A stretch of 64,000 bases of DNA from Cytophagales bacterium (GTDB lineage: Bacteria; Bacteroidota; Bacteroidia; Cytophagales; Thermoflexibacteraceae), in the NCBI GenBank assembly GCA_013299115.1, contig JAAFKA010000017.1, positions 49,654-113,653 of the forward strand. The letters run 5' to 3'. The notes under the pieces were generated by a model. That model ran no database searches. It had not been told where the DNA came from and saw only the letters and a list, made by a program, of their open reading frames with translations. The translations under genes and the position numbers were made by a program. Positions 42,727 to 50,908 of this stretch are shown here, one piece after another; the stretch's first letter is position 1, and each line of letters opens with the position of its first letter.

Positions 42727-45000
42727 CTACCTTTCCACTATCAAAAACTCTGTTCTTCTGTTCTTTTTGTGTTGTTCTTCGGTACATTCCTCGCATTTTT
42801 CCAGAGGTCTTTCATCGCCTACACCCGAAACAGATACAATTCGATAAGCTGCCAATCCTTTTTTGACTAAGTAGTTTTTGGCTGCATTTGCTCTTTTTTG
42901 GGAGAGAATGACGTTTGCCTCGCGTGAGCCGTTGCTGTCTGTATGCCCAATGATAGAAATTTTGATACTTTTATATTTTTGCATCAGGTCATACACCTCG
43001 TCTAAGTGTTTCATAATTTCGTTGTCAAACGTAACTTTGCCACTTTGATAATAAACAGGTTCTATGTTAAAATCCAACGGCACAGCAGTATAGGTTACGG
43101 CTTTCATTGGCAATACACTTTCTACCATGACCCCTGTTTGCATACCTTTGGGGAAAATATGCACATATTGGTCTAATTGGTATTTTTCTTTGATACTTTC
43201 CAAAATATAACTAAAAGTAGTATCAACTTCAAACAAAGCTATGCCGTTGTCGTCTGTTTGTTTTTCGGCAGTGGTTTTGTTTTGCAAGTTTTTCAAAATC
43301 ACTGTTGCGTTTTGAATAGGCTTGCGTGTATCTTTTTCTATGACCAACGCCTTGATAATAGCCTCTTTCGAGGTAGTTTGTTCGAGTTTGGTCAGTGAAA
43401 TATTGACCTCTATTTTTTCGGAGTTGTGGCGTTTGGCAGTGGTAATGGGGTAAGGCACACTGTTTTGGTAGCCATCTTTGGAGGCAGTGAGTTGGTAGGT
43501 TTTGCCTTGTTCGAGGGTAAATTTGTAATTGCCTTGCTGGTCGGTGCGGTGTTCCATTATTTTGCCACTTTGCTGCTCTTTCAGCACCAATTTAGAATCA
43601 GGGATTGGCAAAATATTGGCATCTAAGGAATTGGAAGTTTCTATGACAGATACATCTAAGGTTACAGTGTAGATAATAGGTCGCATAGAAATATCGATGC
43701 TCAACGGCGTGGGCGTGGTAATGCCGTAAGTTGAGAATTGGTATTCGGCAGAGGCATTGTAACCAATGCGGATAGACGAAATCTGAAATTTATTGTCGTT
43801 GCTGATGATAAATTTATAGTTGCCTTTGTTGTCTGAAAAAGCTACTTGAATATCGTCATTGTTAAAATCACGAATTTTTACCATAGCTTTTTTGATAGGT
43901 TGTTGGGTCAAACTATCAACTATTTGCCCCGTCATCTCAATATTCATCACACCAAATACATTTTCTCCGCCATCGGTTAAGTTGCGAGAGATGTTAAGGA
44001 GTTTCACGTCCATTCGGTAAATGTCGAAGCTGCCTTCGCCTCCTTCTCTGTTTGAGGAAAGGTAGCAAATTCGTTTGGGTTCATTGACAATCAAAGAAAT
44101 GTCGTCTTTGGGCGAATTAGCTGGTACTCCCATATTGACAGCACGCACAAATTTTTCGCCATTGAAAATTGCCTCATAAATATCGTAGCCACCCATACCG
44201 CCTGCCCTGTCCGAAGAAAAATAAAGGGTTTTATCCTCGTGAATGAAGGGATACAGTTCGTTATTGGGCGAATTGACAATTTCACCTGCATTGATAGGTG
44301 TTCCCCACTTGCCTGTGGAGTCTTTGTAAGCCACATAAATATCTGTGCCACCAAAACCACCGGGCATATCTGAAACGAAGTACAAAGTTTTGCCATCTTC
44401 TGAAATAGAAGGGTGTGCTTCCGAATAGTTTAAACTATCTAAGGGGAAAATAGGAGCAAGATTAAACCAAACGTGAGTATTGGTAGTAGCCTCAAATAAA
44501 CCCAATCTTTCTGGCTCTGCTTTTTTGAAAATATCGCCAAAAGAACTTTTTTTGTGAATACTGCGGGTAAAAATCACTTTTTCGGTGTGAGGTTGCCAAG
44601 TGGCAGCACCCGAATTGAAGTGCCACGTTTCGCTGGTGGCTGTGAGCAAAGGTTTAGCTTGATTAAGGCTGTCGGGGTGCGGAATGTAATAAGGTACTAT
44701 GTCGGGGTGCTTAGCCCAACGCAACCGTGTGTGCGGGAAATCGTGGGTGGTTTTCACCAACGAATACATCAGGGTTTGCTTATAAAAAGTGGGGCAAATC
44801 TCCGCATATTTGGAATTAAACTTTACAGGTGCTATTTCAAAACGAACAGTATCTTTGGTCGGTTTGCTTGCCAACCCACTATTTTGCAAGTAAGCAGGTA
44901 AATTTGGTTTGCCTGTTTGTTGGGTGTTGCCTTGTGCCAATGTTGTGAAAGAGGCAAAAAATAGGCAAATCCAAAGTATAAGTTGATAATGTTTGTTCAT
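42727..45000 (-). CDS. OmpA-family outer-membrane protein with PD40 and carboxypeptidase-like repeats
   Basis: A 757-residue exported protein (a start four codons upstream at 45012 is also possible). Signal peptide ends TTLAQG. PD40/WD40-like blades lie at about 195-335 (SISEDGKTLYFVSDMPGGFGG, then DKTLYFSSDRAGGMGGYDIY minus overlap). Three carboxypeptidase-D regulatory-like modules cover about 360-635 (KAMVKIRDFNND, QGNYKFTLEQGKTYQL, KPIQNATVILKNLQN). A C-terminal OmpA domain lies at about 640-757 with IIGHTDSNGSREANVILSQKR, which binds peptidoglycan. This architecture recalls PorE of the type IX secretion system, but the N-terminal TPR part of PorE is absent. Confidence 0.85.
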   Translation of the reverse strand: MNKHYQLILWICLFFASFTTLAQGNTQQTGKPNLPAYLQNSGLASKPTKDTVRFEIAPVKFNSKYAEICPTFYKQTLMYSLVKTTHDFPHTRLRWAKHPDIVPYYIPHPDSLNQAKPLLTATSETWHFNSGAATWQPHTEKVIFTRSIHKKSSFGDIFKKAEPERLGLFEATTNTHVWFNLAPIFPLDSLNYSEAHPSISEDGKTLYFVSDMPGGFGGTDIYVAYKDSTGKWGTPINAGEIVNSPNNELYPFIHEDKTLYFSSDRAGGMGGYDIYEAIFNGEKFVRAVNMGVPANSPKDDISLIVNEPKRICYLSSNREGGEGSFDIYRMDVKLLNISRNLTDGGENVFGVMNIEMTGQIVDSLTQQPIKKAMVKIRDFNNDDIQVAFSDNKGNYKFIISNDNKFQISSIRIGYNASAEYQFSTYGITTPTPLSIDISMRPIIYTVTLDVSVIETSNSLDANILPIPDSKLVLKEQQSGKIMEHRTDQQGNYKFTLEQGKTYQLTASKDGYQNSVPYPITTAKRHNSEKIEVNISLTKLEQTTSKEAIIKALVIEKDTRKPIQNATVILKNLQNKTTAEKQTDDNGIALFEVDTTFSYILESIKEKYQLDQYVHIFPKGMQTGVMVESVLPMKAVTYTAVPLDFNIEPVYYQSGKVTFDNEIMKHLDEVYDLMQKYKSIKISIIGHTDSNGSREANVILSQKRANAAKNYLVKKGLAAYRIVSVSGVGDERPLEKCEECTEEQHKKNRRTEFLIVER

Positions 45001-45056
45001 TTTCGAGTTCATTTTACCAATTTGACAGTGCCACTTAAGTCATTTGCGACCTCGTT

Positions 45057-45089
45057 AGAACTAACATTTCTCAAAGAAATGTTAGTTCT
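45057..45089. repeat. REP-like palindrome AGAACTAACATTTC
   Basis: AGAACTAACATTTC pairs with GAAATGTTAGTTCT around a 5-nt loop in the gap upstream of the OmpA gene. Nothing else is recognisable in that gap. Confidence 0.65.
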
Positions 45090-45256
45090 GAGCATCACAT
45101 TTGTAGCACCATTATCAATTTAACAGCATTGTATTACAATTAGCAAATTTAATGCTAAAAGTGGCAGTTACTGTTTATTTGCTTTCGGGTAAAGGCAAAT
45201 TATAAAACATAGCACAAAAGAAATAACATTTTTTCAAAAAATGTTACTTGTGAATA

Positions 45257-45553
45257 TTATTTAGGTGTTACTACTAATTTTTGCAAATCTTCCTTACCAA
45301 AACTATTATTTACCCACATCTTAAAATGTGAAATGCTAACTGTGTTGAAAGTATTTTGTGCAGGCGTAGCTGCATCATTTGTCCAATAAAAATCCTCAAT
45401 ACTTATCTGTTCTTTGTCTTTTTCATACTGAAAGGTATAATGGTGGTAGTAGTCGAAATAAGTCGGGTCTATTTCGTCATAAGGAAAATAAATGCTTTTG
45501 CCTTCCAATAGTTGGGCTACTAAAAGGTCTATTAAAGCTGATTTTGATGTCAT
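45257..45553 (-). CDS. Hypothetical 98-residue protein
   Basis: A short soluble protein rich in aromatic and acidic residues (YFPYDEIDPTYFDYYHHYTFQ, less the last residue). There is no signal peptide, membrane span or known motif. Its codon use resembles that of its neighbours. It lies downstream, on the same strand, of a palindromic half-element and a decayed gene. No function can be given. Confidence 0.5.
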   Translation of the reverse strand: MTSKSALIDLLVAQLLEGKSIYFPYDEIDPTYFDYYHHYTFQYEKDKEQISIEDFYWTNDAATPAQNTFNTVSISHFKMWVNNSFGKEDLQKLVVTPK

Positions 45554-45570
45554 AGAATTTTAGTGATTAT

Positions 45571-45612
45571 TTTTATACGTTGCCAATGGTCGCAGACCTT
45601 GACAATTGTATA
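45571..45612. repeat. Palindromic element C: single arm
   Basis: TTTTATACGTTGCCAATGG, TCGC, AGACCTTGACAATTGTAT: one arm of the element family at 28476 and 62306, with no opposite arm. It carries the same TCGC middle as the 62306 copy. It lies just upstream of the 98-residue gene. Confidence 0.85.
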
Positions 45613-45618
45613 ACATTG

Positions 45619-45822
45619 TTACAAAAATTTTGGAATCAAGTTGTAAAGAGGTGTGCATACCATAAATGCATGCTCAAAGAAGTGCAAAACCCAATTTTTT
45701 TGAGATTTTAAAATTGCAATTATTTCTTTTAACTCTGCAATTTGTTGGTCTTTGCTTGCCAATAACCTTTCATACAACTCTTTGGTTGCTGTTTCCTTGT
45801 TAATAAACACACCACAAACCAA
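45619..45822 (-). pseudogene. Probable C-terminal remnant of a small regulator
   Basis: The frame has only a TTG start at the edge of a palindrome. It contains TKELYERLLASKDQQIAELK and EIIAILKSQK, a coiled-coil tail typical of small XRE/phage-type regulators after their HTH. The HTH itself is missing. The last 25 codons (NWVLHFFEHAFMV...) look non-coding. Confidence 0.4.
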
Positions 45823-45851
45823 TTATCGGACACTTTTAAAGTGTCCGATAA
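45823..45851 (-). terminator. Hairpin after pncB
   Basis: TTATCGGACACTTTTAAAGTGTCCGATAA is a near-perfect palindrome (13-bp stem) 16 bases beyond the pncB stop. It probably ends that transcript. Confidence 0.6.
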
Positions 45852-45867
45852 ATTTCCCCAATGAAAA

Positions 45868-47343
45868 TTACTTTACTCCTCTCAGTTTCAAAATCAACTT
45901 GGTTTTGAGTTCGTGCAAGTTTCTTTCCAAACCAACAGGATATTCGTGAGGATTGGCAAAACGCAAGATACTGCTGTGCAGAGAAGCCAAATTGGTTTTT
46001 GCTTTTTCTCTAATATGCTGAATATCAGGAGTTTGGTAAATCAATTTCCCTTTTTTGAAAATAGGTTGCAACAAATCTATGGCTTGTGTAGTTGGAGGCA
46101 CATTTTTTTGGCGTGTACTGTCCAAAGGGTCGACTATCCTGAACTCATCTTTTGGTGGGTGTTCCTCATCAAAAATCATGTCGGCTATACACTGCCCATC
46201 GTCTGTAAAAAACCTTTTGACTTGCAAAATGCCAGGGTTAGATACCTTGATTGCCTGTTCAGACAATTTTACTTTGTAGTCCCAATCTTTTTTGTTGTCT
46301 GCCTTCACCGCAGCTATTTTATACACGCCGCCCAAGGCAGGTTGGTCAAAGGCTGTTACCAATTTTGTACCTACGCCCCACACATTAATTGCAGCTTCTT
46401 GCTGTTTCAAACTTGCAATAATATTTTCATCTAAGTCGTTGCTTGCCACAATATTCGTGTCCTGAAAACCTGCCTCGTCTAATAATTTGCGTGCCTGAAT
46501 ACTCAAATAAGCCAAGTCGCCAGAGTCGAGGCGAATACCTGCCAATTTATAGCCTTTTGCTTTGAGTTTTTGCCCCGCCTCTATTGCATATTTTACGCCC
46601 TGCAAGGTATCGTAAGTATCCACCAGCAAAACTGCATTATTCGGCATGGCTTTGGTGTAGTTGTCAAAAGCCTCCACTTCATTGGCAAAAGACATGACCC
46701 AACTATGGGCATGCGTACCTTTGACAGGAATACCAAACAACTTGCCCGCCAACACATTGGAAGTAGCCTCACAACCGCCAATATAGGCTGCTCGGCTGGC
46801 TGCCAATCCGCCATCTATACCCTGCGCCCGCCGCAGCCCAAACTCCAAAACGGCTTGCCCTTTGGCTGCTGCACAGATGCGCGAGGCTTTGGTGGCAATC
46901 AAAGTTTGGAAATTTATCATATTCAGCAAAGGAGTTTCTATCAGTTGCCCCTGAATCAACGACCCTTTTACCCGAATCAACGGCTCATTGGGGAAAACGG
47001 CTGTCCCTTCTGGAATAGCATCAATATCGCAGTCGAATTTCATATTTTCGAGATACTGCAAAAAACCTTCTTCAAACAAGGGCTTGCCATCGTTGCCTGT
47101 GAGGGTGCGGAGATAGGCTACGTCATCTGCCGAAAAGTGAAACTGCTCTAAAAAGTCAATCACATAATCTAATCCGCAAGCTATGCTATAACCGCCAGCA
47201 AAGGGGTTTTTGCGAAAATAAAGGTTAAAAACAGCCTCTTTGTCAAACATTCCTGTTTTCCAATAGCCATAAGCCATCGTGATTTGGTAGAGGTCTGTGA
47301 GCAAAGACAGCGAAGTGCCATACAAGTTTTTGGTGAGGTGCAT
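45868..47343 (-). CDS. pncB: Nicotinate phosphoribosyltransferase
   Basis: A 491-residue enzyme that joins nicotinate and PRPP to nicotinate mononucleotide in the NAD salvage pathway. Motifs: LLTDLYQITMAYGYWKTG at the N-terminus; LEFGLRRAQGIDGGLAASRA; the phosphorylated-histidine region VKGTHAHSWVMSF; LVDTYDTLQGVKYAIEAG; and RLDSGDLAYLS. Length is normal for the bacterial long type. It is divergent from the BECR-type gene, with 128 bp between them. Confidence 0.94.
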   Translation of the reverse strand: MHLTKNLYGTSLSLLTDLYQITMAYGYWKTGMFDKEAVFNLYFRKNPFAGGYSIACGLDYVIDFLEQFHFSADDVAYLRTLTGNDGKPLFEEGFLQYLENMKFDCDIDAIPEGTAVFPNEPLIRVKGSLIQGQLIETPLLNMINFQTLIATKASRICAAAKGQAVLEFGLRRAQGIDGGLAASRAAYIGGCEATSNVLAGKLFGIPVKGTHAHSWVMSFANEVEAFDNYTKAMPNNAVLLVDTYDTLQGVKYAIEAGQKLKAKGYKLAGIRLDSGDLAYLSIQARKLLDEAGFQDTNIVASNDLDENIIASLKQQEAAINVWGVGTKLVTAFDQPALGGVYKIAAVKADNKKDWDYKVKLSEQAIKVSNPGILQVKRFFTDDGQCIADMIFDEEHPPKDEFRIVDPLDSTRQKNVPPTTQAIDLLQPIFKKGKLIYQTPDIQHIREKAKTNLASLHSSILRFANPHEYPVGLERNLHELKTKLILKLRGVK

Positions 47344-47471
47344 ACAAACAAGTTAAACGAATAAATGTATTTGATTTTGAAAATTATCAAAGTTTTGAGT
47401 AAATTGCAAACTATAAAAAAGAGTTATTACAAAATAATACAATTTTGTAATTTTACCAAAAAAACTATCAA

Positions 47472-47894
47472 ATGAATATCCTTGAATTTGTTGAAAAAAT
47501 CTTGAAAGATAATACCACAACACAACATATTTTATCATTAGGGAAAATTTCTGAAACAGAAATAGAAAAATTAAGAGAAAGCACAGGCTTGGATTTAGAA
47601 AATTACGAACGAATTATAGATAATTTTGCTATAAAACACACACTAAATAAACATGGACATGAAGGGGTAGAAAAATTGCGTGGGCAAATTGCAATTACAA
47701 AAAAAGATTTTGCTTCAATTCCTCAAATTGTTGAAAATCCTGATATAATAGAAACAGGCGAAAAAAACAGACGTGGTGCAGATTTGATAAAGTACACAAA
47801 AAATAGTACAGAGAAAATAATTTATGTAGAAGAAGTACGGAAAGGTCGCAAACAATTAGCTTTACAAACTCTTTACAAACAAAAAAGTCGTTAA
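47472..47894 (+). CDS. Stand-alone BECR-fold (barnase/EndoU/colicin/RelE-like) nuclease domain
   Basis: A 140-residue protein. After an N-terminal helical part it reads DNFAIKHTLNKHG, then RGQIAITKKDFASIPQIVENP, then RRGADLIKYTK and YVEEVRKGRKQLALQTLYKQ. This His...Lys/Arg-rich arrangement matches the phage-type barnase-EndoU-ColicinE5/D-RelE-like domains, usually found at the C-terminus of phage head or polymorphic toxin proteins. Here it is alone, and no immunity or antitoxin gene is adjacent. An RNase role is inferred. Its stop codon lies inside a terminator hairpin. Confidence 0.65.
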   Translation: MNILEFVEKILKDNTTTQHILSLGKISETEIEKLRESTGLDLENYERIIDNFAIKHTLNKHGHEGVEKLRGQIAITKKDFASIPQIVENPDIIETGEKNRRGADLIKYTKNSTEKIIYVEEVRKGRKQLALQTLYKQKSR

Positions 47895-47926
47895 AATACA
47901 AAATTTACAATTATCTTAACGACTTT
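47884..47926 (+). terminator. Terminator overlapping the BECR gene's stop
   Basis: AAAGTCGTTAA (ending in the TAA stop) pairs with TTAACGACTTT at 47916-47926 around a 21-nt loop. Placing the left arm within the coding end is unusual. Confidence 0.6.
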
Positions 47927-48128
47927 AACTAAAACAGAGCCACATACCGAAATCTGCGCATACGCCCATGACGTTCTGTTACAATTACAAAAATAGAAAT
48001 TTACTTACAATTTTCCTATATTTTATTGAAAAATATCTTTTCTAAAAAGACCTAAGCAAAAATTATAATTCTTTTAGTTATTTGCATACAATTTACAGTC
48101 GAATAAAAATCAGCCATTTTCTTCTCCT

Positions 48129-50483
48129 ATGAAATGTAGAACTATTTTCTTGTTTTTGGTCTTTCTGCTTAGTGTTTCGCCACTTTGCGGGCAGTCCGTT
48201 GTGCAGTGGCAAGACCCAAATCAAGACTCAAACCAACACCTCAATATAGCAAAATCGGTGATGATATTGCAAGATATTGAGGGGAGTTTAACTTTTGAGC
48301 AAATTTTAAAACCCGAAAAACAGCGACTTTTTAAGCCCAATACCAAAGAAGTTTTGTCTTTTGGCAGCACACAAGCTGCTTTTTGGCTGAAATTCCAATT
48401 AACAAATGCAACCAACGAGCCGTTAGGTTTAGAAATAGATAGAGGAACTTTCGATAGCCTTGCTTTGTATGTTTACGAAGACTCAACTTGGAAAGTCCAG
48501 CAAACAGGCTGTATGCTGCCCCGAACAAGTCGCCAATACGACATTCACTATTTTTTGTTTGACTTGCCCACGCAAAAAAATGCAACGCACACCTATTATT
48601 TGCGGGTGCGGAGCAACAAAACCTTGATTATACCAACTATTGTAGCCTCTAAAACCACTTTGCTGCAACGCTATGGCGAAAAAAGTGCAGCACAAGGCAT
48701 TTATTTTGGTTGTTTGCTATTGGTTGCTATTTACAATCTCTTTATTTTTTCGTCTATGAAGGAGAAAGCCTATTTCTTTTACATAGTTTACGTTTTTTCT
48801 ATGTTCGTACTCATGAGCATACAAAATGGTTTTGCTTACCAATATGCCCTGCACCCATTTCCTTTCCTGAGCAAATACAGCAACGTGATGTACCTTATTT
48901 CGTTGAGTTGCTATGCTTTTTTCTGTATTCATTTTCTCAATCTAAAAAACTATCCAATTTTCCTTCGCATTTATCAAGGTTTTTTGATTGCCCTCGCTGT
49001 TCTTTTTGTTTGGTTTTTGGTGGGTGGCGTACCGCCAATGGCTGTTAATCTTTTGCGTTTGGTGGTAGCAACTTTGTCCATAACTACATTTGTTACAGCC
49101 TTTTCTGTCTACAAAAAAGGCTACAAACCTGCCAAATATTTTGCAATAGCCTGTGTTGCCTTGATTGTAACCGCCATTATCACTGCCTTGCGAGATACAG
49201 GGGTAGTGCCTTACAATTCCTTTACAAACTATGCTTTTCAGATGGGGTCGGCATTGGAAATGATTTTCTTGTTCTTTGCCTTAGCCGACAAAATCAACCA
49301 ACTCAAAGAGCAAAAACAAGTGGCAGAAGCCCAAACTTTGAAAGCAATAGCCGAAAATGCACGATTGATACAAGAACAAAACGTAGTTTTAGAGCAAAAA
49401 GTAGAGGAAAGAACTACACAACTCCGCGATGCCGTATCTGAAATAGAAGTACAAAACGAGGAACTTAGGCAGCAACAAGAAGAATTATTGACAACCAATG
49501 AGGCTTTGGACAAACAAAGGCTGCAAATTCAGGAGCAAAAGTCGCAGTTAGAAACCACGTTTTTGGAACTCAAACGGACTTCCGACAGGTTAGACTCCAG
49601 TATTCGGTATGCCCAACAAATACAGGCTGTTATCTTGCCCGACTATGATGCGTTGGGTACTTTCTTTACCGATTTTTTTGTGATTTACCTACCAAAAGAT
49701 GTCGTTTCAGGTGATTTTTATTGGTTTAAAAAACTACCAACCAAGCAAACACAAAACACCGAAAACTATACGGACAGTGATAAAAAAATGTTGGCAAGTA
49801 TCAAACAAAAAATCAATTTAGACTTTGACGAGGATTTTACAGACCTGCAACAGCCAACCACAACTAAAACCAACAACATAGAAAGGGCTATTTTTATCAC
49901 TGCCGACTGCACAGGGCATGGCGTACCAGGTGCTTTTATGACTATGATTGCCAATACTTTGCTGTTCGACATCATTAGCAATGACAGTATTTATGACCCC
50001 GCCAAAATTTTGAAAATTCTGAACCTCTCTATTATTCAGGTTTTGCGACAAGACGAAGGCAAAAATGCCGATGGAATGGATATTTCTATTGGTCTGTTTG
50101 AAAAAGATGAAACCAAACAAGTATTTACTTTGCATTTTGGGGGAGCAAAGTCGAGTATTTTCTACACAAAAAATGGCGAAATTTTGCGACTAAGTGGCAA
50201 CAGGTCTTTCTTAGGCGGACACACCAACAGAACCAAGCACTTCGACACCCAAAGTTTGCAACTACTGCCCGACAGTATGGTTTATTTTGCTACTGATGGT
50301 TTTGCAGACCAAAATAATCCAGCAAGAGAAAGTTTTGGTTTATCGAGGTTTAGAAATCTACTCGAAGAAGTGTATTTGCAACCTTTGCACGCCCAAAAAC
50401 AAGCCATAGTAGAAAGTTTGCAAACCCACCAACAGCAAGAACCGCAACGCGACGATATTACTGTGATTGGTTTGCATTTGTAA
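48129..50483 (+). CDS. 7TMR-DISM sensor with SpoIIE-type phosphatase output
   Basis: A 784-residue membrane protein. Signal peptide at 1-21 (ends SPLCGQ). A 7TMR-DISMED2 extracellular domain covers about 40-175 (AFWLKFQLTNATNEPLGLEI). Seven transmembrane helices lie at about 190-390, starting GIYFGCLLLVAIYNLFIF. A long coiled coil (QNVVLEQKVEERTTQLRDAV) covers about 395-490. A SpoIIE/PP2C phosphatase fills about 490-784 with LPKDVVSGDFYWF, ITADCTGHGVPGAFMTMIAN, NADGMDISIGLF and YFATDGFADQNN. The loop between the YWF and DCTGHG motifs is long and acidic here (about 45 residues). The DISM domains are thought to bind small ligands such as carbohydrates. Confidence 0.9.
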   Translation: MKCRTIFLFLVFLLSVSPLCGQSVVQWQDPNQDSNQHLNIAKSVMILQDIEGSLTFEQILKPEKQRLFKPNTKEVLSFGSTQAAFWLKFQLTNATNEPLGLEIDRGTFDSLALYVYEDSTWKVQQTGCMLPRTSRQYDIHYFLFDLPTQKNATHTYYLRVRSNKTLIIPTIVASKTTLLQRYGEKSAAQGIYFGCLLLVAIYNLFIFSSMKEKAYFFYIVYVFSMFVLMSIQNGFAYQYALHPFPFLSKYSNVMYLISLSCYAFFCIHFLNLKNYPIFLRIYQGFLIALAVLFVWFLVGGVPPMAVNLLRLVVATLSITTFVTAFSVYKKGYKPAKYFAIACVALIVTAIITALRDTGVVPYNSFTNYAFQMGSALEMIFLFFALADKINQLKEQKQVAEAQTLKAIAENARLIQEQNVVLEQKVEERTTQLRDAVSEIEVQNEELRQQQEELLTTNEALDKQRLQIQEQKSQLETTFLELKRTSDRLDSSIRYAQQIQAVILPDYDALGTFFTDFFVIYLPKDVVSGDFYWFKKLPTKQTQNTENYTDSDKKMLASIKQKINLDFDEDFTDLQQPTTTKTNNIERAIFITADCTGHGVPGAFMTMIANTLLFDIISNDSIYDPAKILKILNLSIIQVLRQDEGKNADGMDISIGLFEKDETKQVFTLHFGGAKSSIFYTKNGEILRLSGNRSFLGGHTNRTKHFDTQSLQLLPDSMVYFATDGFADQNNPARESFGLSRFRNLLEEVYLQPLHAQKQAIVESLQTHQQQEPQRDDITVIGLHL

Positions 50484-50908
50484 ACACGCCGCCAATAAGT
50501 CATTTGTTGAATTTTACTAATTTTTGTTTTTTATACTTTCCTCATAATCAATAATTTTCATTTTTTCTAATAAGTAATAATTCAACAAAATATGAAAGTT
50601 GCAAAAAAATCTTAAAAAATCTTAAAAACTTTGTTGCATTATTAAATAATTGTTGCAAACTTTATAAACAAAGAGATTATTCTTTACAGAATTGCTAAAC
50701 CACGTTCTTTGAATCAGTTTTACCTACTTTTAAAAACCAACACCTTAACACAATGACTTAAAAAATATCGAGCATTTTTGACTAACCAGTATGCAAAGTT
50801 TTCAACTTCGAGGTTGAAAGCAACTTGCAACAACCTATTTGGTTAAGGGATTTAGCCAAATAACAATTTTGTTAAAATAAATATGAAAATTTAAACAACA
50901 CTAAAAAA
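50484..50908. other. Leader region of the susC operon
   Basis: 425 bp of AT-rich DNA with no gene. It shows TTGTTGCA repeats near 50631 and 50650 and a short AACTTCGAGGTTGAAAGCAA hairpin at 50800. A long untranslated leader is likely. No regulator (AraC, ECF sigma or anti-sigma, hybrid kinase) stands next to the operon. Confidence 0.45.
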
